This document shows positions 42,157 to 52,100 of a DNA stretch of 64,000 bases, piece by piece. Positions within the stretch are counted from its first letter, which is position 1. Every line of letters starts with the position of its first letter. This stretch comes from Castellaniella denitrificans (GTDB taxonomy: Bacteria; Pseudomonadota; Gammaproteobacteria; Burkholderiales; Burkholderiaceae_B): assembly GCF_027214045.1 (NCBI RefSeq), contig NZ_JAPWHE010000003.1:170168-234167 (forward strand). Direction: 5' to 3'. Under the pieces are notes generated by a model, which was given only the letters and a program-made list of their open reading frames with translations, ran no database searches and was not told the DNA's origin. Made by a program: the position numbers and the translations under genes.

Positions 42157-45042
42157 ATGAGCCCTCATACATTGCGCGCGGACCTGCCTGCGGCCCGGAG
42201 CTCTTTCGGACCGGGGACGGCGTCCGTCGTCTTCCTCCTGTTCATGCTGGTCTTCGTGCTGGGCAACGCCGTCCTCGTGCATACCCTGCTGTCGCGTTAT
42301 GAAAGCGCGCTCGACCAGGCTGCCACGCTGGGCCGCATGCGCGCGACCAGCCAGCAACTGGCGGTCCGGGCGATGCGCCTGTCGGACGGAGCCCTGGTGC
42401 AGGCCGGCCAGCTCAGCCAGGAAATGGAACTGATGGACCGCGCCTTGCAGGCGCTGGATCAGGGCGGCGTCATCGACGGCCGCGAAATACCCGCCCTGGC
42501 CCAGTCGGCGGCGCGCGACTTCCTGCCCCGGATCCGGCGGGACTGGGCGACCCTGCGTGACCGCCTGCAGACGGTGCTGCTGGGTACCTATGTGCATGAC
42601 GAGCGCGCGGCCGATGCGCAGGAACTGCCGCAGGTCATCCAGCGCCAGTGGGTGGCCGACGACGCCGAAAATCTGTTCGGCACGCTGGACGCCTGCGCCG
42701 ATGTGCTGATGCCGCTGCTGCGCCAGGACAAGAACCGCGCGCAACTGATGAGCGGCGGGCTGGTGTTGCTGAATCTGCTGCTGCTGCTGGCCCTCTACCT
42801 GATGCTGCGCCGCCATCTGGTCCGGCCCTTGCGCGAACTGCGGATCGCGTGCCGCGAACTGGTCCGCGGGCATTACGACGCCCGGATCGGCTATCGGGGA
42901 CGCGGAGAACTCGGCCAGGTGGCCCGGGATTTCAACGACGGCATCCGGCAGGTCCATGACCTGCTGTCCAAGATGCGCGAAGATCAGGCCGGCCTGCTGC
43001 GGGCCGACACCATCTTTCAGGGCCTGGCGTCGAACTCCATCGTGGGGATCTTCCTGGTAGAGAACGAGCGCTTCACCTTCGTCAGCGACAAAATGGCCGA
43101 AATCTTCGGCTACGAGCCGCAGGAAATGATCGACACCATGACGCTGCTGAGCATCGTGGTGCCGCGCGAACGCTTCCTGATGGCCGAATCGATCAAGGCC
43201 AGCCAGAGCCGGCGGGACGGGACGTTGCGCTTCGAGCGCCACGGCCGCCGCAAGGATGGCTCGGAGATCGATATCGAGGTCTTCAGTTCGACCCTGCGGG
43301 TGGGCGATCAGGTCGCCATCATCGGGATCGTCCAGGACGTCACCGAACGCAAGCAGGCCGAATCCTCGGCCCAGTTGGCCGCCATTGCCTACGAGAACAG
43401 CAGCGAGGCCATCGCCATCACCGATTCGGCCGGGGTGGTCATCGACGTCAATCCCGCCTATTCGCGGATGACGGGCTTCTGGCCCGACGAGATCGCGGGC
43501 GAATTGCTGCCTCTGCTGCGGCCCGGCCGCCACAACCGCGATTTCTACGACGAGATGTGGCACGCCATCAATACCCAGGGGCGCTGGGAAGGCGAATACT
43601 GGGGCCAGCGCAAGTCCGGGGAGGACTATACCGAGCGTGTGGTCATGGATACCGCCTGGAACCACGACGGCTCCGTCAATTGCCGGGTGGCGATGCTCAG
43701 CGACGTGACCCAGAAAAAGCAGATCGAGGCCCAGATCTGGAACCAGGCGCATCATGATCCGCTGACCGGCTTGCCGAACCGCCAGTTTTTCAATGAACGC
43801 CTGCGGGCCGCCGTCCAGTCCGCCGACCAGTCGGGCCAGTCCCTGGCGCTGCTCTTCCTGGACCTGGACCTGTTCAAGGAAATCAACGATTCCATGGGCC
43901 ACGCGACCGGCGACCGGCTGCTCGTCGAGGTCGCCGGGCGCATGCAGGCCAGCGTGAGTCCCGAGAACAGTTTCGTGGCGCGCCTCGGAGGGGACGAGTT
44001 CGTCGTGCTGCTGCACGATGCTTCCGACAAGGCGAGGATCGACTCCCTGTGCCGTACCATCCTCGACCAGATCACGGAACCGTACTGTCTGGGCGGCGAT
44101 CCCCTGCGGATCTCGGCCAGCCTGGGGGTGGCGTTGTATCCCCGGGACGCCGAGGATGCCGAGACCCTGATGCGCCACGTGGACATGGCGATGTATGTCG
44201 CCAAGGACTCCGGCCGGAACTGCTTCCATTATTTCGACCGGAGCATGCGGGAGCGCGCGCGCATGCAGCGCGACCTGATGTACGCCTTGCCGCAGGCCAT
44301 CGAGGATTCGCAGTTCTTCCTCCTGTTCCAGCCGATCCATGCCTTCGCTACGGGCCGCATCGTCCAGGCCGAGGTGCTGCTGCGTTGGCGGCATCCGGAA
44401 TTCGGCGTGGTCTCCCCTGCGGATTTCATCCCTTTCGCCGAAGAGCGCCTGCTGATCCGTCCGCTGGGCGACTGGGTGTTCTGCGAGGCGATCCGTCAGT
44501 TGGCCCGCTGGCGCGAGGACCTTGCGCCGGACCTGCGCCTGACGATCAACGTCTCGCCGGGCCAGCTCGGCCTGGAGGACGCCGGCCTGGAGGTCGTGTT
44601 CGGGCTGTTCGACTCGCTGGGCCTGCCGCCGGACTGCCTGGTGCTGGAACTGGGCGAGCAGATGCTCATGAACGAGAACCCCCAGGCGTGGGACCGTCTG
44701 CGGCGTCTGCATGAAGCCGGACTGCGCTTCAGCGTCGGGGCCGTGTCGATCGGCATGCCGGCCCTGCTGGCGGTGCACGAACTGCCGTTCGAGACCATCA
44801 AGCTCGAGCGTGCGACGACCGAGCGGCTGCTGGACGGCCGGCATGCCGCCATGGTCAGCGAGGCCATCATCACCCTGGCCCACCGGCTGGGCCTGCGGGT
44901 GACCGCCGAAGGCATCACCCGCCAGGCCCAGTACGAATTGCTGCGCGACGCAGGGTGCGACGAGGGTCAGGGCTACTGGTTCGACGAACCGCTCGACCAG
45001 GCCGCCTTCGAGCGGCGGTTGCTCGATCAGGCCGGTTCGTAG
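42157..45042 (+). CDS. Membrane HAMP-PAS-PAS-GGDEF-EAL protein with degenerate EAL
   Basis: A 961-residue c-di-GMP protein. A first helix (about 20-45), a periplasmic helical sensor (about 45-200) and a second helix (about 205-225) lead to HAMP (about 225-280), two PAS domains (about 290-415 and 420-540), GGDEF (about 550-705) and EAL (about 715-955). The cyclase motif GGDEF is intact at 611-615 but the RxxD inhibitory site is absent. In the EAL domain the signature is E739-V-L, and the metal-binding DDFG is replaced by GAVS (861-864), so hydrolysis is unlikely. The expected net activity is unrestrained c-di-GMP synthesis. The start has GGAAGG before ATG 42157. The end overlaps lnt by 16 bases. 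Confidence 0.92.
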   Translation: MSPHTLRADLPAARSSFGPGTASVVFLLFMLVFVLGNAVLVHTLLSRYESALDQAATLGRMRATSQQLAVRAMRLSDGALVQAGQLSQEMELMDRALQALDQGGVIDGREIPALAQSAARDFLPRIRRDWATLRDRLQTVLLGTYVHDERAADAQELPQVIQRQWVADDAENLFGTLDACADVLMPLLRQDKNRAQLMSGGLVLLNLLLLLALYLMLRRHLVRPLRELRIACRELVRGHYDARIGYRGRGELGQVARDFNDGIRQVHDLLSKMREDQAGLLRADTIFQGLASNSIVGIFLVENERFTFVSDKMAEIFGYEPQEMIDTMTLLSIVVPRERFLMAESIKASQSRRDGTLRFERHGRRKDGSEIDIEVFSSTLRVGDQVAIIGIVQDVTERKQAESSAQLAAIAYENSSEAIAITDSAGVVIDVNPAYSRMTGFWPDEIAGELLPLLRPGRHNRDFYDEMWHAINTQGRWEGEYWGQRKSGEDYTERVVMDTAWNHDGSVNCRVAMLSDVTQKKQIEAQIWNQAHHDPLTGLPNRQFFNERLRAAVQSADQSGQSLALLFLDLDLFKEINDSMGHATGDRLLVEVAGRMQASVSPENSFVARLGGDEFVVLLHDASDKARIDSLCRTILDQITEPYCLGGDPLRISASLGVALYPRDAEDAETLMRHVDMAMYVAKDSGRNCFHYFDRSMRERARMQRDLMYALPQAIEDSQFFLLFQPIHAFATGRIVQAEVLLRWRHPEFGVVSPADFIPFAEERLLIRPLGDWVFCEAIRQLARWREDLAPDLRLTINVSPGQLGLEDAGLEVVFGLFDSLGLPPDCLVLELGEQMLMNENPQAWDRLRRLHEAGLRFSVGAVSIGMPALLAVHELPFETIKLERATTERLLDGRHAAMVSEAIITLAHRLGLRVTAEGITRQAQYELLRDAGCDEGQGYWFDEPLDQAAFERRLLDQAGS

Positions 45043-46670
45043 CGCCGCCGCGACCGGACGGCCAGCAACAGACCCAGCAGCGTCCAGATCAGGATAGGCG
45101 CATTGCCCCAGCGTACGTAGGGCGTCAGCCCCTGGGTGCCCTGGACCTCGGCGTCCAGGACGCCGGGCCGGCCCGGGTCGAGCACGCCCCGCACCTGTCC
45201 GCGCGCGTCGATGACGGCCGTGGCGCCGGTGTTGGTGGCGCGCACGACAGGGCGCGCGGTCTCCAGGGCGCGCATGCGGGCGATCCACAGATGCTGGCGC
45301 AGCGCCCAGCCGTTGCCGAACCAGGCCAGGTTGCTCAGATTCGCCAGGATGCTGGGGCCCGGCGCGTCGGGTCCGTCGGGCGCCACTGTCGCGGCGATCT
45401 CCTCGCCAAAGGCGTCCTCATAGCAAATGTCGAAGGCCAGCAACTGGTCGCCGATCGCCAGCGGCGGCTGATGCGCCGGCCCCCGGTCGAAATCGCCCAG
45501 CGGGATCCGCATCGCGCGCACGAACCAGTGGAAGCCGGGAGGGATGAACTCGCCGAAAGGCACCAGGTGGCGCTTGTCGTAGTGCCAGACGGGATCGGCC
45601 GTGGGCGAGGCCGCGTCACGCGGGCGCAGGGCGATGGCGCCGTTGGTGTAGCGATCGCCGACCGGCGTGGCGATATGCAGCGGCGCCCCCAGCACGAAGG
45701 TTGCCCGCATCGATTCGGCGGTCTCGCGCCATTGCCGCCAGACGGAATCGGGCACCTGGTCCTGGAAGATGGGCAGCACGGTTTCCGGCAGGATGACCAC
45801 GGCGGGACGGTCCGCTTCGCTCTTGGGCGCCAGCGCGGCCAGGCGCTGGATGCGCGCCTGGGTGGGCAGGAACAGATCGGGCTGGAACTTGTCGGATTGG
45901 GGCGTGGCCGGCTGGACCAGGCGCACCATCAGGGGTTCGCCCAGCGGGCGGGACCATCCGATGTGTCCCCAGGCGATGCCCAGCAGTCCGGCCAGCAGCG
46001 CCAGGCCCACCACGGCGGCGGCGCTGCGGTCGTAAGCGGTGTCCTTGGCGCGTGCCATCAGCGCGACGGCGGCGGCGGAGAACGCCGCCAGCCAGGCCAG
46101 TCCATAGACGCCGGCGAATGGCGCCCAGGCGGCGAACATGCCCTCGACATGGGCATAGCCGACGTTCAGCCAGGTGAATCCTGTGAACAGGGTGCCGCGC
46201 AGCCATTCGGCCAGCGTCCAGGCCGAGGCCCAGGCGACGGCGTTCAGGATCTGGCGCGGGGCGCGTCTTTCGGGGTGGCCATGTCCGGCGCACAGCCAGG
46301 CGGTCAGGGCGCAGGCGCCGGCCCCGTAGACGGCCATCGCGGCCGAGAACAGCAGCAGGGCGGCGATGGCCAGCGGCAGGGGCAGGCCGCCGAACTCGTG
46401 CATGCTGACGGTCAGCCAGTAGACGCCGATGCCGAACTGGGCCAGGCCGAACAGCCAGCCCAGCCCGGCCGCCCGTCGCGGGCCGGGTGCCTGGAAGGTC
46501 AGGGCGGCGAGGACGGCCAGCGTGGCGATCTGCACGAAAGGCAGGCCCCAGGCCGGCAGGGGGCCGGGCGCGAAACAGAGCGCCTGCAGGCTGCCGGCCA
46601 GGAGCGCCGTCAGGGGGCCGCGCCAGGCACGGCGCGCCGCCGGCGGTGCGGCGGCGGACTCAGGCGGCAT
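45027..46670 (-). CDS. lnt: Apolipoprotein N-acyltransferase
   Basis: Adds the third acyl chain to lipoproteins at the outer face of the inner membrane. It has 547 residues: an N-terminal membrane block (about 15-215) and a periplasmic nitrilase domain (about 235-500). The catalytic triad is visible as Glu in VILPETVLP, Lys in YDKRHLVPFGEF and Cys in DICYEDAFG. One more helix follows near the end. Its start lies 11 bases inside corC. This is the usual corC-lnt pairing of proteobacteria. Confidence 0.95.
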   Translation of the reverse strand: MPPESAAAPPAARRAWRGPLTALLAGSLQALCFAPGPLPAWGLPFVQIATLAVLAALTFQAPGPRRAAGLGWLFGLAQFGIGVYWLTVSMHEFGGLPLPLAIAALLLFSAAMAVYGAGACALTAWLCAGHGHPERRAPRQILNAVAWASAWTLAEWLRGTLFTGFTWLNVGYAHVEGMFAAWAPFAGVYGLAWLAAFSAAAVALMARAKDTAYDRSAAAVVGLALLAGLLGIAWGHIGWSRPLGEPLMVRLVQPATPQSDKFQPDLFLPTQARIQRLAALAPKSEADRPAVVILPETVLPIFQDQVPDSVWRQWRETAESMRATFVLGAPLHIATPVGDRYTNGAIALRPRDAASPTADPVWHYDKRHLVPFGEFIPPGFHWFVRAMRIPLGDFDRGPAHQPPLAIGDQLLAFDICYEDAFGEEIAATVAPDGPDAPGPSILANLSNLAWFGNGWALRQHLWIARMRALETARPVVRATNTGATAVIDARGQVRGVLDPGRPGVLDAEVQGTQGLTPYVRWGNAPILIWTLLGLLLAVRSRRRYEPA

Positions 46671-47541
46671 GTTCCTCGGCGGGTGGCGTCGGGTTCAGGC
46701 GCTGGATGTGCAGCCAGCGGGCTCGTTTGCCGTCGGCGCTCACGACGGTGAAAGCCAGTCCATGGCGTTCGAGGCGTTCGCCGCGCCGGGGGATATGCCC
46801 CAGTTCGGCCGCCAGCCAGCCGTTGAGCGTATCGGCGTCTTCATCGGGCAGCTGGACAGTGAAAGCTTCGTTGAAATCCTCGATTTCCGCCGAGCCCATT
46901 GCACGCCAGCTGTTTTCGCCCGTGCGGAAAATGGTCTTTTCGGCCTCGTCGTCGAACTCGTCCTCGATGTCGCCGACGATCTGCTCCAGCACATCTTCCA
47001 TCGTCACCAGGCCGCAGATGCCGCCGTGCTCGTCGATGACGATGGCCAGATGGTTGCGGCTGACGCGGAACTCGTGCAGCAGTTCGTTCAGGCGCTTGGA
47101 TTCGGGGATGAAGACGGGCGGTCGCACCAGCGCGCGGATGTCGAGTGCGTGGTCGGCCAGCGCCAGCAGCAGATCCTTGGCGAGCAGCACGCCGACGATG
47201 TTGTCGCGGTCGCCCTCGTAGACGGGGAAGCGGGAATGGCCGGTCTCGGTGATGACCGGCATCAGTTCCGGAAGCGGCCGGGAGATGTCGAGCAGGTCCA
47301 TGCGCGCGCGCGAGACCATGATGTCGGCCACGGTCTTGTCCGCGACCGCGAGGGCCCCGGAAATCATGGCGTACGATTCCCCATCGAGGACAGAGTGGTC
47401 GTGGGCGGCTTCAAGGACGGCCCGTATATCGTCCCGGTCGGCGGGCGGGGCGGGGCGCAGCAGGGCCTTGAATCGGGAAAGCAGGGAACGCGCGGGCCGG
47501 GGAGGTCGAGGCTCCGAGTCGGAGGCGTGGGGGTCTGGCAT
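46660..47541 (-). CDS. corC: CorC/HlyC-family CBS-domain protein
   Basis: A 293-residue cytoplasmic protein with two CBS domains (about 70-190; ISRARMDLL-like entry and LVTMEDVLEQIVGDI) and a C-terminal CorC_HlyC domain (about 205-285). Homologues are tied to magnesium/cobalt resistance and membrane homeostasis; the biochemical role is not settled. AGGA lies just before ATG 47541. An ATG at 47574 is a possible longer start. Placed between ybeY and lnt as in most gamma- and betaproteobacteria. Confidence 0.92.
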   Translation of the reverse strand: MPDPHASDSEPRPPRPARSLLSRFKALLRPAPPADRDDIRAVLEAAHDHSVLDGESYAMISGALAVADKTVADIMVSRARMDLLDISRPLPELMPVITETGHSRFPVYEGDRDNIVGVLLAKDLLLALADHALDIRALVRPPVFIPESKRLNELLHEFRVSRNHLAIVIDEHGGICGLVTMEDVLEQIVGDIEDEFDDEAEKTIFRTGENSWRAMGSAEIEDFNEAFTVQLPDEDADTLNGWLAAELGHIPRRGERLERHGLAFTVVSADGKRARWLHIQRLNPTPPAEEHAA

Positions 47542-47593
47542 TGTCCTGGGGACGAGTGACGGATTCTGTAGCATAACCGATAAACGGCCTGCT

Positions 47594-48079
47594 TCAGGAT
47601 CGTTCGTTTTCCGTATAAGGGTCGGGGATGCGCTGGGCGGCCAGGATGCGGGTCTCCAGGGCCTCCATGCGCTCGGCTTCGCCGGTGTCGATGTGGTCGT
47701 GGCCCAGGGCATGCAGTACGCCGTGGGTGACCAGGTGGGCGGCATGGTTTAGCAGAGGCTTGCCTTGCTCGGCCGCCTCGCGCTCCAGGACCGGCAGGCA
47801 GAGCACGATGTCGCCGCTGATCAGCCCCGAGGGGTCGGCGCCGTATTCGAAGGTCAGCACATTGGTGGCGGTGTCGCGTCCGCGCCAGGCGGCGTTGAGT
47901 TCGCGGCCCTCATGCGCATCGACGATGCGCAGGGTCAGGGCCACCGGACTGCCGGCGCGCGGCTCGGGGGGGGCCAGGGCGAAAGCCAGCGCGCGACCCA
48001 CCCAGCGGCGCAGCCGCCATCGCGGCAGCGCCGGGGCCTGGACCGCGTACTGGACCGACAGGGTGAAATCAGGATACAT
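47594..48079 (-). CDS. ybeY: Endoribonuclease YbeY (rRNA maturation)
   Basis: A 161-residue zinc endoribonuclease needed for 16S rRNA 3' maturation and ribosome quality control. The metal site HGVLHALGHDH (H-x3-H-x5-H) is near residues 119-129. NVLTFEYG near 77 and GDIVLC near 89 are further family marks. ATG 48079 overlaps the end of the phoH-like gene by 11 bases. The longer frame upstream is only the other frame of that gene. Confidence 0.95.
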   Translation of the reverse strand: MYPDFTLSVQYAVQAPALPRWRLRRWVGRALAFALAPPEPRAGSPVALTLRIVDAHEGRELNAAWRGRDTATNVLTFEYGADPSGLISGDIVLCLPVLEREAAEQGKPLLNHAAHLVTHGVLHALGHDHIDTGEAERMEALETRILAAQRIPDPYTENERS

Positions 48080-49100
48080 GGTCGCCCGCCCGTTCGTAGG
48101 CCTCGACGATGCGGCCCACCAGCGGGTGGCGCACCACATCGCGGCTGGTGAATCGGGTCTGGGCGATGCCCGGCACATCGTCCAGGACGTCCAGGGCGTG
48201 CAGCAGGCCGCTCTGGTGGCCCTTGGGCAGGTCCACCTGGGACGGGTCGCCGTTGATGACGGCCTTGCTGCCGAAGCCGATCCGCGTGAGGAACATCTTC
48301 ATCTGTTCCGGCGTGGTGTTCTGCGCCTCGTCGAGGATGATGAAAGCGTGGTTCAGGGTGCGGCCGCGCATGTAGGCCAGCGGCGCGATCTCGATGGTCT
48401 GTTTTTCGAACAGGCGTTGCGTGCGCTCGAAACCCAGCAGGTCGTACAAGGCATCGTAGAGCGGCCGCAGGTAGGGGTCGACCTTCTGGACCAGGTCGCC
48501 GGGCAGGAAACCCAGACGTTCGCCGGCTTCCACGGCGGGGCGCGTCAGTACCAGCCGCGACACCGATTCGCGCTCCAGCGCGTCGATGGCGCAGGCCACG
48601 GCCAGCCAGGTCTTGCCGGTGCCGGCCGGACCCACGCCGAAGGTCACGTCGTGCTTGAGGATGGCGTTCAGGTAGTCGCGCTGGCGCGGCGTGCGCGGCC
48701 GCAGGTCGGTCTTGCGGGTGCGCAGGCTCAGGCTGGCGTCGTCCACGGGCGGCAATTCAGGCAGGTCGGGCGCCCCGTCGGGGGGCGTGCCGGAGCGGGC
48801 GCCCAGTTCCACCAGGCCGAGTTGCAGCGTGTCCAGGGACAGTGGCGCCTGGGCGGCGCGTTCGTGGAACCAGCGCAATGCCCGCGCCGCAGGCCGCGCC
48901 TGTGCGCCCCGGAGGGTGTAGCGGTTGCCGCGCCGGCCGATTTCCACCCCGTAGGCCTGGGCGATCTGGCGCAGATTCTCGTCCAGCGGCCCGCACAGAT
49001 TGGCCAGATGGGTATTGTCGGCCTCCAGCTGGAGCGTCAGGGGGCGGGATTTGGCGGCGGTCTTCGGGGCGGTCCCGGCGGCGCGGCGGGGCGTGTTCAT
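48069..49100 (-). CDS. ybeZ: PhoH-like ATPase (YbeZ)
   Basis: A 343-residue cytoplasmic ATPase of the PhoH family, a partner of YbeY. Walker A GPAGTGKT is near residue 150 and Walker B IILDEAQN near 242. A less conserved N-terminal KH-like part (about 20-100) follows the basic first residues. ATG 49100 has AAGGAAG at proper distance. ATG 49121 is an alternative that would overlap miaB by four bases. Part of miaB-ybeZ-ybeY-corC-lnt. Confidence 0.94.
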   Translation of the reverse strand: MNTPRRAAGTAPKTAAKSRPLTLQLEADNTHLANLCGPLDENLRQIAQAYGVEIGRRGNRYTLRGAQARPAARALRWFHERAAQAPLSLDTLQLGLVELGARSGTPPDGAPDLPELPPVDDASLSLRTRKTDLRPRTPRQRDYLNAILKHDVTFGVGPAGTGKTWLAVACAIDALERESVSRLVLTRPAVEAGERLGFLPGDLVQKVDPYLRPLYDALYDLLGFERTQRLFEKQTIEIAPLAYMRGRTLNHAFIILDEAQNTTPEQMKMFLTRIGFGSKAVINGDPSQVDLPKGHQSGLLHALDVLDDVPGIAQTRFTSRDVVRHPLVGRIVEAYERAGDHVS

Positions 49101-49117
49101 CGGGCTTCCTTTGGTGC

Positions 49118-50620
49118 TCATGCATGCTCCCGGGCGCCGCGCGTCGCGGCCGAGTCGGTCGTGACGATTTCGCCGCGCAGGGTATTGCTCAGGGCCTCGG
49201 TGATGCGCACGTCGACCATCTGTCCGATCAGGCGCGGCTGGCCGGCGAAATTGACGATGCGGTTGTTTTCCGTGCGGCCTTTCATGTCGCGGGGGTCTTT
49301 TTTGGACGGGCCCTCGACCAGCAGGCGCTGGACGCCGCCGACCATCGACCGGCCGATGGCGGCGGCCTGTTCGTTGATCAGGGCCTGCAGCCGGTGCAGC
49401 CGGTCGAGTTTTTCGGTTTCCGGCGTGTCGTCGGGCAGGTCGGCGGCCGGGGTGCCCGGGCGGCGCGAATAGACGAAGGAGAACGACTGGTCGAAGCCCA
49501 CGTGGCGCACCAGGTCCAGCGTCTTCTGGAAGTCGGCCTCGGTCTCGCCGGGAAAGCCGACGATGAAGTCCGATGACAGCGTCATGTCCGGCCGCGCGGC
49601 GCGCAGACGGCGGATGATGGACTTGTATTCCAGGGCCGTGTAACCGCGCTTCATGGCGGCCAGCACCCGGTCGCTGCCGGCCTGGACCGGCAGGTGCAGG
49701 AAGGGGACGAGCTTGGGCAGCCGGCCATGGGCCTCGATCAGCCGCGCGGTCATTTCCTTGGGGTGCGAGGTCGTGTAGCGGATGCGCTCGATGCCGGGAA
49801 TATCGTGGACGTAGTCCAGCAGCATGGCGAAATCGGCGATCTCGCCGTTTTCGCCCGCCGGTCCCCGGTAGGCGTTGACGTTCTGGCCCAGCAGGGTGAC
49901 TTCGCGCACGCCCTGGTCGGCCAGGTCGGCGATTTCCATCAGCACATCGTCGAAGGGCCGCGAGACTTCCGCCCCGCGCGTGTAGGGCACGACACAGAAG
50001 CTGCAATATTTGCTGCAGCCTTCCATGATGGAGACGAAGGCCGCCGGCCCGTCGACCCGCGCGGGGGGCATGGCGTCGAACTTCTCGATTTCCGGAAAGG
50101 AGATGTCCACCTGGGACTGGCCGGTGGTGCGGCGCCGGTCGATCAGTTCGGGCAGGCGGTGCAGGGTCTGGGGACCGAAGACCACGTCCACATAGGGCGC
50201 GCGGCGCACGATGGCCTCGCCTTCCTGGCTGGCCACGCAGCCGCCCACGCCGATCACCAGGTCGGGATTCAGCCGCTTCAGGTGCTGTACCCGCCCCAGG
50301 TCGGAAAAGACCTTTTCCTGGGCCTTTTCGCGCACCGAACAGGTGTTGAACAGGATGATGTCGGCGTCGTCCGGGATCTGGGTCAGTTCCACGCCCTTGG
50401 CCGCGTGCAGCACGTCGGCCATTTTTTCGGAATCGTATTCGTTCATCTGGCAGCCGAAGGTGCGGATGAACAGCTTTTTCACACGGCCGGGTTCCGTGGG
50501 CTGCAGCAGGGTCGCCAGGGCTTGGTCCTGGCTCTGGCGCCAGGACTGGTCCTCCAGGTGCTCGGCGGATTCACGGGATGCGGGGATGACGCCGGGGCGG
50601 CGCACGGGGGTTTCTTGCAT
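49118..50620 (-). CDS. miaB: tRNA-2-methylthio-N6-dimethylallyladenosine synthase MiaB
   Basis: Radical-SAM methylthiotransferase for A37 of tRNAs, 500 residues. The first cluster uses cysteines in [17 protein letters not shown] and GGCVASQ. The radical-SAM cluster is in [19 protein letters not shown]-terminal TRAM domain (about 425-490) contains [11 protein letters not shown]. About 40 residues precede the conserved core, longer than in E. coli. ATG 50620 was chosen, and the open frame above it is not family-like. First gene of the miaB-lnt operon. Confidence 0.96.
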   Translation of the reverse strand: MQETPVRRPGVIPASRESAEHLEDQSWRQSQDQALATLLQPTEPGRVKKLFIRTFGCQMNEYDSEKMADVLHAAKGVELTQIPDDADIILFNTCSVREKAQEKVFSDLGRVQHLKRLNPDLVIGVGGCVASQEGEAIVRRAPYVDVVFGPQTLHRLPELIDRRRTTGQSQVDISFPEIEKFDAMPPARVDGPAAFVSIMEGCSKYCSFCVVPYTRGAEVSRPFDDVLMEIADLADQGVREVTLLGQNVNAYRGPAGENGEIADFAMLLDYVHDIPGIERIRYTTSHPKEMTARLIEAHGRLPKLVPFLHLPVQAGSDRVLAAMKRGYTALEYKSIIRRLRAARPDMTLSSDFIVGFPGETEADFQKTLDLVRHVGFDQSFSFVYSRRPGTPAADLPDDTPETEKLDRLHRLQALINEQAAAIGRSMVGGVQRLLVEGPSKKDPRDMKGRTENNRIVNFAGQPRLIGQMVDVRITEALSNTLRGEIVTTDSAATRGAREHA

Positions 50621-50740
50621 GATGGCTGCCGTGACGGGTTTATATCCCGGGGGCGAAAGGTGGAAACCCCTGATTGTACCGTGGCGGGCATCCGATTCTT
50701 GTGGGCATGCCGTGTTGTTGCGCCGGCGAAGGACGTTATG

Positions 50741-50771
50741 GTTGAGCACTCAACAAATCATGGGTTATAAG
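50741..50771 (+). promoter_or_regulatory. Probable sorAB promoter with palindromic -35 region
   Basis: A 6-2-6 palindrome GTTGAGCACTCAAC lies at 50741-50754, and TTGAGC inside it serves as a -35. TATAAG at 50766-50771 is a good -10 at 18-base spacing (TTATAA, one base earlier, gives 17). A regulator bound to the palindrome would overlap RNA polymerase. Which regulator is unknown. Confidence 0.45.
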
Positions 50772-50864
50772 CAAATTACCAAAAGCAGGATTGTTCAAAA
50801 ATCCGCACCGGAGGCGATGCCGGCTGGATGGCGTCGCGGACCGGTATCACCAGGGGGAACGGAC

Positions 50865-52100
50865 ATGACCACTCAACACCTCGTGAATCACGGGCGCCGG
50901 CGCGCCCTGGCCGTCGGCGGCGGGCTGGCGGCCCTGGCGGGCCTGCCGGGGGCCGCGCTGGCCGACGGCGTGCGCCAGGATCCGCCCGCCAAGGCCGCTG
51001 CCGGCGGCGGCAAGGCCTTGCCGGAATATGCCGCGTGGAAGGACGCGGACGCCATGATCGTGCATAGCGCCAACACCATCGAATTGCGGCGCGAGGCTTT
51101 CGGCCACAGCACGATCACGCCCAGTGAACGCCTGTACGTGCGCAACAACCTGAATCCGCCTCCGGCCGACATCGTCAAGGATCCCGACGTCTGGTCGCTG
51201 GAGGTCGCGGGGGTCGCCAAACCCGGCAGCCTGACCGTGGCCGACCTGAAGCGCCTGGGCCTGACGGCCGTGACCATGGTGCTGCAATGCTCGGGCAACG
51301 GTCGGGCCTGGTTTCCGCACAAACCCAGCGGCACGCAATGGACGGTCGGCGCCGCCGGCTGCGTGGTGTTCGCAGGCGTGCCTGTCAGGGACGTCGTCGC
51401 GGCGCTGGGCGGCGTGGCGGGCGGCATGAAATACATGACCGGCACGGGCGGCGAGGCTCTGCCCGAGGGGGTCGATCCCAATATGGTGAGGGTGGAACGC
51501 TCCGTGCCTCTGGAAGCCATGGAGGACGCGATCCTGGCCTGGGAACTGAACGGCGCCGCTCTGCCGTTGGCGCACGGCGGCCCGTTGCGCCTGATCGTGC
51601 CCGGCTACATGGGTGTGAACAATATCAAGTACATCCGGCGTCTGGCGTTCACCGAGGCCCAGTCGCCGGCCAAGATCCAGCAGAGCAGCTACCGTTTCTA
51701 CCCCGTGGGGGAAAAGGGCTCCGACAAGTATCCATCGATCTGGGAAATGCCGGTCAACTCCTGGCTCACCTCGCCCTACGAGCCGGGCAAGCCCCTGTCG
51801 GCGGGCCGGATGCTGCTGTCGGGTGTCGCCCTGGGCGGATTCCACGCGCTCAAGGGCGTGGAGGTTTCGATCGATGGCGGCCAGACCTGGCAGTCGGCCG
51901 AGTGGTTCGGCCCGGACATGGGGCGCTATGCTTGGCGCAGCTTTGCGATGTCCGTGGACCTGAAGCCGGGCAAGTACCGGATCGCCACTCGCGCGACCAA
52001 TGACCAGGGCGAAACCCAGCCCAAGGAACGGCGGGAAAACAACCGGGGCTACAACAACAATAGCTGGCTGGATCACAGTGTCGAGCTGGAGGTGGTCTGA
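50865..52100 (+). CDS. sorA: Periplasmic sulfite dehydrogenase, molybdenum subunit SorA
   Basis: Oxidises sulfite to sulfate in the periplasm; 411 residues. A twin-arginine signal (GRRRALAVGGG at about 10-20) fits export of the folded molybdenum protein. The molybdenum-binding Cys is C142 in LQCSGNGRAWF. A C-terminal Mo-co dimerisation domain (about 295-411) holds VEVSIDGGQTWQ and ENNRGYNNNSW. The cofactor is the simple molybdopterin form, made by the moa/moe genes nearby. It is followed directly by the cytochrome subunit gene. The upstream frame is open but lacks a signal peptide. Confidence 0.93.
   Translation: MTTQHLVNHGRRRALAVGGGLAALAGLPGAALADGVRQDPPAKAAAGGGKALPEYAAWKDADAMIVHSANTIELRREAFGHSTITPSERLYVRNNLNPPPADIVKDPDVWSLEVAGVAKPGSLTVADLKRLGLTAVTMVLQCSGNGRAWFPHKPSGTQWTVGAAGCVVFAGVPVRDVVAALGGVAGGMKYMTGTGGEALPEGVDPNMVRVERSVPLEAMEDAILAWELNGAALPLAHGGPLRLIVPGYMGVNNIKYIRRLAFTEAQSPAKIQQSSYRFYPVGEKGSDKYPSIWEMPVNSWLTSPYEPGKPLSAGRMLLSGVALGGFHALKGVEVSIDGGQTWQSAEWFGPDMGRYAWRSFAMSVDLKPGKYRIATRATNDQGETQPKERRENNRGYNNNSWLDHSVELEVV

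Noticed and set aside
42139-45288. Long minus-strand frame opposite the large GGDEF-EAL gene
   Set aside because: Shadow of the plus-strand gene; it also runs through part of lnt without any conserved domain.
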